From Eubacteriales bacterium (GTDB lineage: Bacteria > Bacillota_A > Clostridia > Lachnospirales > Lachnospiraceae), in contig JAUNAE010000086.1 of the NCBI GenBank assembly GCA_030527765.1, forward strand, positions 1 through 11,749: 11,749 nt of DNA, written 5' to 3'. Position 1 is the first letter of the stretch. Every line of letters begins with the position of its first letter. The notes beneath the pieces were generated by a model. That model worked only from the letters and a program-made list of their open reading frames with translations, was not told where the DNA came from and did no database searches. Below, piece after piece: positions 1-5,797 of this stretch. The position numbers were made by a program, and so were the translations under genes.

Positions 1-2
1 CT

Positions 3-110
3 AAAGAAGTAGCTGAGGCCGGAGCAGAAAAGGCAGCCAAGGAGGCGGCAGAGGCTGGAACTGAAAAAACAGTCAAAGAGGTAGCAGAGACTGGTGTTGA
101 AAAAACGGTG
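3..110 (+). repeat. Three tandem 36-bp units encoding a 12-residue linker repeat
   Basis: Three consecutive 36-base units (3-38, 39-74, 75-110) encode KEVAEAGAEKAA, KEAAEAGTEKTV and KEVAETGVEKTV, with a fourth partial unit (KEASE) after them. The pattern K-E-x-A-E-x-G-x-E-K-x-x is amphipathic and probably helical. It sits between the unseen N-terminal part of the toxin and the nuclease tip, and more copies may lie to the left of the window. Confidence 0.85.
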
Positions 111-566
111 AAGGAAGCTTCTGAGAATGAGAATGTTATCATTCGTTACATGGAGTGTAGGAATCAAGGACTTGAGGGGAAGGTTCATCCGGAAACAGGA
201 GTGGAGTTTGTTAGAAAAACTGTTGACGACGGAACTGGGAATTTTGTAGAAGGTGTGTTCCCTAAATTCGACTCAGCATTTGATGCAAAATTACCTGAAG
301 AGATGTTTGATAAATCAAATTTCACTCAATTTAAAGAAGCTAATAGACAATTGGTTGAGAAAACTGAGAAAGATCCTTCTTTACTAAAGTTTTTTACAGA
401 TGAACAGTTTGAACAGATAGTGGATGGAATTAAAACTGGAGTAGCACCAGATGGATTTGTTTGGCATCATAATGAGGAAACTGGAGTTTTACAGTTAGTT
501 GACGATTTAGTACATTCCATCACGGGACATACCGGAGGTAGAGCAATCTGGGGTGGTGGATATTAA
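3..566 (+). CDS. Polymorphic toxin C-terminus, WHH-type HNH/Endo VII nuclease (5' partial)
   Basis: The reading frame is open from the left window edge, so this is the tail of a larger protein; the GTG at 108 is probably only an internal Val codon. The first 36 codons are a Lys/Glu/Ala-rich repeat linker. The last ~100 residues carry the nuclease signature: WHH at 462-470, a 'LQLVDD' stretch, then 'GHTGG' (His codon 528-530) and a terminal 'AIWGGGY'. That W-H-H...H-TGG pattern is typical of the HNH/Endo VII (WHH, colicin DNase-like) tips of polymorphic toxins, in Firmicutes often carried on LXG proteins. It would cut DNA in a competitor cell after export. An SMI1/KNR4 gene follows 17 bases downstream, as expected for toxin and immunity. 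The export domain lies outside the window, so the delivery route is unknown. Confidence 0.82.
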   Translation, partial: KEVAEAGAEKAAKEAAEAGTEKTVKEVAETGVEKTVKEASENENVIIRYMECRNQGLEGKVHPETGVEFVRKTVDDGTGNFVEGVFPKFDSAFDAKLPEEMFDKSNFTQFKEANRQLVEKTEKDPSLLKFFTDEQFEQIVDGIKTGVAPDGFVWHHNEETGVLQLVDDLVHSITGHTGGRAIWGGGY

Positions 567-583
567 GGAGGATGTAAAGGACT

Positions 584-964
584 ATGAAAAGTATTAAAAA
601 TTGGAAATATGTAAAGCCACTGCCTAATAAAACAGTAATTAACGAATTTATAAAATTACACGACGTTATTTTGCCGAATGATTTAATAAATTGTCTTACG
701 GAAAATAACGGTGGACGTCCATCTGAGTTTTTAATTGATACAGATAAAAGAAAAGAGTATATTTTTCAATCACTATTTTCGTACAATCCGAAAGACAAAA
801 ATAGTATTTATGAAATCTATAACAGATTATTTAAAAATAATGTGTTGTACCCAGTTGGGATTGAGGCATCTGGAAATATTATTTGTTATCACCAGGTAAA
901 AAAAGAATTTGTTTTATGGAATCATGAAACGGATAAGTACGAGAAAATCCAAAAATTCTATTAG
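584..964 (+). CDS. SMI1/KNR4 (SUKH) family immunity protein
   Basis: A 126-residue protein with the look of the SUKH/SMI1-KNR4 fold: N-terminal helix with 'LPNDLINCLTENNGG', then 'GRPSEFLIDTD', a short 'FQSLFSYNP' strand region, and the C-terminal 'LYPVGIEASGNIICYH...VLWNHETDKYE' block. Members of this family neutralise toxin nucleases by binding them in the producing cell. AAGGAGGA at 565-572 overlaps the stop of the toxin gene and gives a good start at ATG 584, so the two are probably co-transcribed. The gene is visibly richer in A and T than the genes to its right, which fits the mobile nature of toxin/immunity cassettes. Family call is strong; pairing with the upstream nuclease is inferred from position. 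Confidence 0.85.
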   Translation: MKSIKNWKYVKPLPNKTVINEFIKLHDVILPNDLINCLTENNGGRPSEFLIDTDKRKEYIFQSLFSYNPKDKNSIYEIYNRLFKNNVLYPVGIEASGNIICYHQVKKEFVLWNHETDKYEKIQKFY

Positions 965-1032
965 AATTCAATCCATTCCTTGTAACTACGAAACTTCCTT
1001 TCAGTATATAAGGAACGTATAGGGGTACAATC

Positions 1033-1761
1033 ATGCCAAACGAAAGCGGAGAATGGATCATGTATGGTGTCGATGAAAGTGACCCATACTGCATCCATAC
1101 AGTCGATGAATTAACTTCATATATCAATGAGATCGGTTTCCTTCCGCTGTTCAAGAATGCGGTTCCCGGCTTCTCGGTAGAGGAGCGTACGGTGCCGCAT
1201 CACTGGTGGTGCGAGGATCCTCAGCATGATCCCTGGATCTGGCGGGAACTGATCGCCCGTCAGGGGGAGATTGCCTATGGGAAATTCTTTGACAAGAAGG
1301 CCGGTTTTATATCGAAGGAGTGGTTCCCCTACTTTGCCAACTGGCGCAGAGACGGATATGATTTTGATGCCCTCTGGGATGATGAAAAGGCAACCTACAG
1401 ACAGAAGAAAATCATGGATCTATATATGGAAGATCCGGATCGGGAGTTATATTCTTTCGAAGTTAAACAGCAGGCTGGTTTTGGCAAAGTCGGAGAGAAG
1501 AACTTCGATGGAACCATCACGGATCTTCAGATGAAGACTTATCTTTGTATGCGTGATTTCAAGCAGAAGCTGAATAAAAAGGGACTGCCCTATGGCTGGA
1601 ATGTTGCCATCTATTCCACTCCGGAGCATCTCTTCGGATATGAACATGTCACCGGTGCGTATTCCGAGAGTCCTGAGGAGTCAAGAAAGAGAATCTATGA
1701 CTATATGAAGGAAATATATCCGATTGCAACAGAGAAGCAGATTCAAAAAGTCTTAAAATAG
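1033..1761 (+). CDS. AlkZ-related protein
   Basis: A 242-residue soluble protein rich in Trp and Tyr. It resembles a family common in Clostridia that automatic pipelines label 'AlkZ-related', with recognisable stretches such as 'CIHTVDELTSYINEIGFLPL', 'GYDFDALWDDEKA', 'GTITDLQMKTYL' and 'AIYSTPEHLFGYE'. True AlkZ (YcaQ) is a winged-helix DNA glycosylase that unhooks interstrand crosslinks and is about 400 residues long. This protein is shorter and I do not see the catalytic QxQ motif, so glycosylase activity is not shown. AGGGGT at 1021-1026 precedes ATG 1033 by six bases; a later in-frame ATG at 1060 is less well placed. A weak TATATA at 1005-1010 might serve as a -10. The SRAP gene follows after 28 bases, suggesting an operon with a DNA-repair theme. 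Confidence 0.7.
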   Translation: MPNESGEWIMYGVDESDPYCIHTVDELTSYINEIGFLPLFKNAVPGFSVEERTVPHHWWCEDPQHDPWIWRELIARQGEIAYGKFFDKKAGFISKEWFPYFANWRRDGYDFDALWDDEKATYRQKKIMDLYMEDPDRELYSFEVKQQAGFGKVGEKNFDGTITDLQMKTYLCMRDFKQKLNKKGLPYGWNVAIYSTPEHLFGYEHVTGAYSESPEESRKRIYDYMKEIYPIATEKQIQKVLK

Positions 1762-1789
1762 CGATAGAGCAAGGAGATCAGAGATCAGG

Positions 1790-2386
1790 ATGTGTGGAAC
1801 CTATTATCTTGGAAATGAGACACTGCGTGATATTTACAAGCTTGTCCATGATATTGACAGCAGATTACGCACCGGACAAATAAACTGGTCGAAGGATATT
1901 CATCCCACAGAACAGGCTCCTGTGATCACTGCAGGGTCCAATGGAGGTGCACACCTGTCTCTTCAACGCTGGGGATATCCGGGGATTCAGAACAAGGGAG
2001 TTATCTTCAATGCCCGTCAGGAATCCGTATGGGAAAAGAAGATGTTTGATCATGGAATCCGGTATCACAGAGCAGTTATCCCAGCTGATTATTTCTATGA
2101 GTGGAATGCCAATAAGGAGAAATATACTTTTCGTAGAACGAATCGTCAGCCGCTGTTTTTAGCAGGATTCTTTGATATGCTGCAGAATGAGGAACGGTTT
2201 GTCATTCTGACAACAGAAGCCAATGCATCGATGAGTCCGGTTCATGATCGTATGCCTGTGATCCTGGAGCAGGAGCAATGGAAGGACTGGCTGTATGATC
2301 CGTCTGCGGCAAGAGACATCATGCGAGAGACACCACCTTTACTGGATCGTGATACGCCATACGAGCAGATGACCTTGTTCCAGTGA
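1790..2386 (+). CDS. SRAP domain protein (YedK/HMCES-like abasic-site shield)
   Basis: A 198-residue SOS response-associated peptidase family protein. The start is fixed by biology: it begins Met-Cys-Gly, and in this family the Met is removed so that Cys2 can form a thiazolidine crosslink with an abasic site in single-stranded DNA. Other active-site residues are present: 'FNARQES' (Asn74, Arg76), Glu104 in 'YEW' and His152 in 'VHDRMP'. AAGGAG at 1771-1776 lies 13 bases before the ATG, slightly long. The protein is expected to protect AP sites during replication. Its place 28 bases after an AlkZ-related gene makes sense if that partner creates or handles damaged bases, but the functional link is an inference. 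Confidence 0.93.
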   Translation: MCGTYYLGNETLRDIYKLVHDIDSRLRTGQINWSKDIHPTEQAPVITAGSNGGAHLSLQRWGYPGIQNKGVIFNARQESVWEKKMFDHGIRYHRAVIPADYFYEWNANKEKYTFRRTNRQPLFLAGFFDMLQNEERFVILTTEANASMSPVHDRMPVILEQEQWKDWLYDPSAARDIMRETPPLLDRDTPYEQMTLFQ

Positions 2387-2409
2387 TCGGATAGCGGTGA
2401 GGTAAGCAT

Positions 2410-2484
2410 ATGAAACATCAAATGAAATTGAATCCGGAACCCAATATTGCAAAGAAAGTGACTGGAAAGTATTGCTGTTCTTAA
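2410..2484 (+). pseudogene. ASCH-like N-terminal remnant
   Basis: A 24-codon frame preceded by a GAGGT-type ribosome site begins MKHQMKLNPEP, which resembles the first residues of small ASCH-domain proteins in Clostridia (typically M-x-H-x-M-K-L-N-x-x-P-F). After the Pro the similarity stops, the next residues are unrelated, and the frame ends at a TAA. The rest of the ASCH domain is missing. I read it as a start fragment left after a deletion that fused it to the following membrane-protein remnant; the short length makes the family call tentative. Confidence 0.45.
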
Positions 2485-2632
2485 GTTCTGTCTTTTGGCA
2501 ATGGGGACGATTATAGGATTGTCAGTCCCGGATAAAAAGAAAAAGTATGCACTGTCTATCTGCGGAATCATATATATTGTCACGCTGGTTCCTCTACTGA
2601 AGAAATATTTCAATATTCTCAAGAAGTCATAA
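2462..2632 (+). pseudogene. C-terminal remnant of a small two-helix membrane protein
   Basis: Just after an in-frame TGA (2459-2461) there is an open frame reading LESIAVLKFCLLAMGTIIGL, then SVPDKKKKYALS, and a second hydrophobic stretch ending KKYFNILKKS. Two membrane spans joined by a short charged loop and a basic tail resemble ~70-residue Clostridia proteins usually called 'permease' or left unnamed. No start codon or ribosome site is available in this frame, and the upstream part overlaps the ASCH-like remnant in another frame, so it appears to be a frameshifted tail. Confidence 0.5.
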
Positions 2633-2646
2633 GGAAAATTTACAAT

Positions 2647-2982
2647 GTGGAGGTGTTTGAAAGCATAAAAGCAATCGGAACACAGGAAGTCAAAACAGAA
2701 AGACTTCTGCTTCGAAAGTTCAGAGCAGAGGACGTGACTGCAGTATATGAAAACTATGGCAGCGACCCAAAGGTAAAGGAATATATCAGCTTTGCTCCCT
2801 GTGCTACATTAGAGGGAGCAGAGGGATTCATTTGAATGCATATAGCTCAATATGAAAAAGATCCATCTTTTTATGGCTGGGCAGTCACTTTGGACGACGC
2901 AGTAATTGGATCCATTGGTCTCTTCAACGTGGATGAAGACAGTGAGCAGTGCGAGCTTGGATATAGTATCGGAATTAAACAG
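2647..2982 (+). pseudogene. GNAT N-acetyltransferase, nonsense-interrupted and truncated
   Basis: From GTG 2647 (AAGGA at 2631-2635) the frame reads as a RimJ/RimL-like GNAT: 'TERLLLRKFRAEDVTAVYEN' is the classic N-terminal block. A TGA at 2833-2835 interrupts it, and the same frame goes on with 'MHIAQYEKDPSFYGWAV', 'VIGSIGLFNVDED' and 'CELGYSIG', all typical of the family. After about 2982 the expected acetyl-CoA binding motif and C-terminal half (usually ...GxGYATEA...) are absent and the frame turns into unrelated sequence. One stop plus loss of the catalytic core means no working enzyme. Family call is firm; the exact end of similarity is approximate. Confidence 0.85.
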
Positions 2983-3051
2983 ATGAGACATTTAGTGATT
3001 TGCAACTCTACGCAAAGCTTTGCACCGACTAAGGAAAAATGTTCTTTTTTT

Positions 3052-3082
3052 TTGACCCTTACGTTACGTAATAGTTTATCTG
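3052..3082 (+). promoter_or_regulatory. Orphan MerR/TipA-type promoter with dyad
   Basis: TTGACC at 3052-3057 leads into a dyad, TTACGT-T-ACGTAA (3059-3071), and then TTATCT about 19 bases after the -35. This is the layout of MerR-family self-regulated promoters (TTGACC CTTACG..CGTAAGGG). The outer right arm is damaged (TAGT where GGGT is expected), and no MerR gene follows. It appears to be a leftover from a deleted regulator gene. Confidence 0.5.
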
Positions 3083-3103
3083 GACCGGATTATATGGATG
3101 TGA

Positions 3104-3301
3104 TCTTGTTGCTTCGGGAAGTACCAAGAGGGGCAACGCTCCAACCTACAGAGGACGGACTTGTTTGATATAAAAAATAGGGAGATACGCGAAGCTGCCG
3201 GTCATAATTCTAATACGAGTCAACCGGATATGATCAATTCCCTGATTGAGGAAGTAGCTGAAAATGTTAGTCCTGACTACTTGACGGATTGCAAAATATA
3301 A
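3104..3301 (+). other. Unrecognised 65-codon open frame, probable gene remnant
   Basis: Open from after a TGA at 3101 to a TAA at 3299-3301. The second half reads like real protein: 'TDLFDIKNREIREAAGH', 'NSNTSQPDMINSLIEEVAEN', 'VSPDYLTDCKI', with coding-like amphipathic helices. No start codon with a ribosome site is visible, and I do not recognise the family. It may be the tail of another deleted gene between the GNAT fossil and tetR. The end of this frame overlaps the tetR promoter (TTGACG at 3281). Confidence 0.35.
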
Positions 3302-3325
3302 GTTAAAATAACATCGTTATTTTAA
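3281..3325 (+). promoter_or_regulatory. tetR promoter with overlapping operator dyad
   Basis: TTGACG (3281-3286), 17 bases, then TAAAAT (3304-3309) makes a near-consensus sigma-A promoter. A perfect inverted repeat, TTAAAATAAC-ATC-GTTATTTTAA (3303-3325, 10-base arms), covers the -10 and start region. A repressor bound there would block the promoter. The TetR gene starts 18 bases later, so autoregulation is the simplest reading. Confidence 0.75.
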
Positions 3326-3342
3326 TCTAATGGGTGAAATAT

Positions 3343-3972
3343 ATGAGACCATTAAATGAACAACTTGCTGCAGATATTTTAAAAGAATCGTGCAAACAGT
3401 TTATAGAAAAAGGATATTCTGCAGTGACGGTTCGATCTATTGCTTCGGCAATCGGTGTCACTACAGGATCTATCTATAAATACTACAAGGATAAGGAAGC
3501 TCTGTTTGAAGCTCTTGTTTTTGAACCGGCGCAGTATTTGCTTGATTATTATCGAGATGCGCAGAAGATGTTTGCGAAACAGGACTTCGACTTGCAGATG
3601 GAGATGCTGCAGAGCGACACGTCAAAATCCGGCAATAACGATATGCTGGAATATATGTATGATCACTTTGATGCATTTAAACTGATTGCGTGCAACGCAA
3701 AAGGTACCAGGTACGAAGACTATATTGATCAGGTGGCAGAAATAGAAGATGATTCCAGCGTTGCTTTTATCGAGATGATAAAAAAGCATAATCATGAAGT
3801 TCGAGATATCGATCGGGGAATGATGCATATCTTATCAACTGCTCTCGTCAGTGGGATGTTTGAAACAATACGGCATGATATGCCGAGAGATAAAGCATTG
3901 GAGTATATAAAAACACTGCAGGATTTTTATACTGCAGGTTGGTTTGAAATTTTGGGGATTGGGAAGTCCTGA
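3343..3972 (+). CDS. TetR/AcrR family transcriptional regulator
   Basis: A 209-residue protein with an N-terminal helix-turn-helix of TetR type: 'FIEKGYSAVTVRSIASAIGV' and 'TTGSIYKYYKDKEALFEALV' in the first ~60 residues, then a variable all-helical ligand and dimer domain. I place the start at ATG 3343 because GGGTGA lies just upstream of it, whereas the GTG at 3334 has no ribosome site. It probably represses itself through the dyad at 3303-3325 and controls the two ABC half-transporters that follow after 52 bases in the same direction. A weak GGGGAT/ATCCCC hairpin (3954-3977) spans its stop codon and could attenuate read-through into the transporters. The ligand cannot be predicted from sequence. 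Confidence 0.9.
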   Translation: MRPLNEQLAADILKESCKQFIEKGYSAVTVRSIASAIGVTTGSIYKYYKDKEALFEALVFEPAQYLLDYYRDAQKMFAKQDFDLQMEMLQSDTSKSGNNDMLEYMYDHFDAFKLIACNAKGTRYEDYIDQVAEIEDDSSVAFIEMIKKHNHEVRDIDRGMMHILSTALVSGMFETIRHDMPRDKALEYIKTLQDFYTAGWFEILGIGKS

Positions 3973-3994
3973 TCCCCTTAAATTTTAATAAATA

Positions 3995-4010
3995 GTTAGC
4001 TTAAGCTAAC
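3995..4010 (+). promoter_or_regulatory. 16-bp perfect palindrome before the ABC transporter genes
   Basis: GTTAGCTTAAGCTAAC is a perfect 16-base palindrome directly abutting the AGGAGG ribosome site (4011-4016) of the first transporter gene. It differs from the dyad in front of tetR. Its TTAGC...GCTAA form resembles DtxR/IdeR-type iron-regulator sites (TTAGG-type half sites), which would suit an IrtAB/YbtPQ-like transporter. A second TetR-type site is the alternative. Confidence 0.5.
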
Positions 4011-4024
4011 AGGAGGTGTATAAG

Positions 4025-5797
4025 ATGAACGATAAGAAAGATTCCAGTCTTTCCTGGGTGTTTTCCCAGGCAGGCGAAAAGAAGTATCAGATGATACTTA
4101 GCGTTATTGTGGCAATCATGGGTGTGATATGTCAGATTATTCCGTTCCCGATTGCAGGAAAGATTATGACCCAAATGATTAGTGGAGATAGAAATCAAAG
4201 TACTTATCTAACATTATTTGGACTCATGGCGCTTTGTTTCTTAGGAAAAGTTGTTTTTCATTCAATTTCAACATCTTTATCGCATGGTGCTACCTTTGAA
4301 ATCCTGGCAAATATTCGAAAAATAGGACTGGACCATCTGGCCAAAATACCTCTTGGAGATGTATTGGCAAAACCAACTGGCGAGACGAAGAATATTTTGG
4401 TAGAACGTGTAGATTCTATTGAAGTAACACTTGCTCACATTATTCCTGAGTTTACATCGAATTTATTAGCACCAATTGTGATTCTAATTACGTTATTTGT
4501 AATGGATTGGAAGATGGCACTTGCAGCTCTGGTGACCGTTCCGATTGGAATGCTTTGCATGATGGGTATGATGAATGGCTATGAAGAAAACTTTAATAGA
4601 ACGGTCAGAGCAACGAAAAACTTAAATGATGTGGCTGTGGAATATATAGGGGGTATTCAGGTTATTAAGGCTTTCAGTAAGGTTGGCAGCAATTATGCGA
4701 GATTTGTTTCTTCAGCAAATGAAAATGCAAACAGTTTCATAGACTGGATGAGAGCATCTACTGTTTTCTTTACTTTTGCGATGAGTATTATGCCATCTAC
4801 GTTGATTACAGTTCTCCCGATTGGTGGTCTTCTGGTCATGAAAGGTTCGCTTGATGTATCTACATTCTTATTTTGCATTATTTTGTCCGTAGCAATGATT
4901 GGACCTTTTATTTCAATTATGTCCTATTCGGATGATCTGGCAACTCTTCGTACTGTTGTTTCTGAAATTAGAGCCATTATGGATGCAAAAGTAATGGAAA
5001 GACCGGAAGAAATGAAGGAACAAATTGAAGGATATGATATCGAATTAAAAGATGTGCATTTTGCTTATCAAGAAAAAGAAGTGCTTCATGGTATTGATAT
5101 GAAAATTAAAGACGGTAGCTATATTGCGTTAGTCGGACCTTCAGGTAGTGGCAAATCTACCATCGCAAGACTTATAGATTCTCTTTGGGATGTCAAGAGC
5201 GGTTCCATTACACTCGGTGGAGTAGATATCAGAAAGATACCGCTAGAACAGTATTCAGATTATATTGCATATGTTTCTCAGGATAACTACCTGTTCAACC
5301 AGACTATTAGAGATAATATTCGTATGGGAAAAACAGTTGGAACTCCTGCGACAGATGATGAAGTGATTGAAGCCGCAAAGAAGAGCGGATGCTACGACTT
5401 CATCATGGGACTAGAGCATGGATTTGATACAGTCGTTGGCAGCTCAGGTGGTCACTTATCCGGCGGTGAGAGACAACGTATCTCTATTGCAAGAGCAATG
5501 CTTAAGAATGCTCCAATTGTCATTCTTGACGAGGCGACTGCTTATACAGATCCGGAAAACGAGAGTATCATCCAGCAGTCAGTTGCAAAGCTTGTAGGGG
5601 GTAAAACACTGATTGTCATCGCGCATAGATTATCGACAGTAAAAGATGCAGATCAGCTCTATATCATTAACGATGGAAACATTGAAGAACAGGGAACTCA
5701 TGAAGAGTTGTTAGCACATCATGGCATATATGAAAAGATGTGGAAAGCACACATCTCTGTAAGGGACAACATGGAAGGAGGTTTGCAGAATGCTTAA
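4025..5797 (+). CDS. ABC transporter half-unit, permease-ATPase fusion (IrtA/YbtP-like)
   Basis: A 590-residue half-transporter: about six membrane spans in residues ~20-310, then the ATPase domain. Motifs: Walker A GPSGSGKST (371-379), Q-loop in 'VSQDN', signature LSGGE (478-482), Walker B Asp502 and catalytic Glu503 in 'ILDEATA', switch His534. ATG 4025 is chosen since AGGAGG (4011-4016) is eight bases before it; the in-frame GTG at 4016 overlaps that site. The membrane part ('IPLGDVLAKPTGETKNIL', 'LAHIIPEF') and 'DEATAYTDPENE' resemble the IrtAB/YbtPQ group, which have an exporter fold but import siderophores. No IrtA-type siderophore-interaction domain is present. It overlaps the next gene, so a heterodimer is expected. 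Multidrug or peptide export remains possible. Confidence 0.88.
   Translation: MNDKKDSSLSWVFSQAGEKKYQMILSVIVAIMGVICQIIPFPIAGKIMTQMISGDRNQSTYLTLFGLMALCFLGKVVFHSISTSLSHGATFEILANIRKIGLDHLAKIPLGDVLAKPTGETKNILVERVDSIEVTLAHIIPEFTSNLLAPIVILITLFVMDWKMALAALVTVPIGMLCMMGMMNGYEENFNRTVRATKNLNDVAVEYIGGIQVIKAFSKVGSNYARFVSSANENANSFIDWMRASTVFFTFAMSIMPSTLITVLPIGGLLVMKGSLDVSTFLFCIILSVAMIGPFISIMSYSDDLATLRTVVSEIRAIMDAKVMERPEEMKEQIEGYDIELKDVHFAYQEKEVLHGIDMKIKDGSYIALVGPSGSGKSTIARLIDSLWDVKSGSITLGGVDIRKIPLEQYSDYIAYVSQDNYLFNQTIRDNIRMGKTVGTPATDDEVIEAAKKSGCYDFIMGLEHGFDTVVGSSGGHLSGGERQRISIARAMLKNAPIVILDEATAYTDPENESIIQQSVAKLVGGKTLIVIAHRLSTVKDADQLYIINDGNIEEQGTHEELLAHHGIYEKMWKAHISVRDNMEGGLQNA

Noticed and set aside
3..110. 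CRISPR or intergenic repeat array
   Set aside because: The 36-bp units are in-frame tandem coding repeats without spacers.
995..1015. TTCCTT...AAGGAA hairpin between the immunity and AlkZ-related genes
   Set aside because: Only six base pairs with a nine-base loop and no T-run; too weak to call a terminator or operator.
879..1154. Minus-strand frame of 91 codons across the immunity and AlkZ-related genes
   Set aside because: It is antisense to two well-supported genes, has no ribosome site and no protein-like pattern.
2242..2622. Minus-strand frame of 126 codons over the SRAP end and following debris
   Set aside because: Antisense shadow with no recognisable motif; the plus strand explains this region better.
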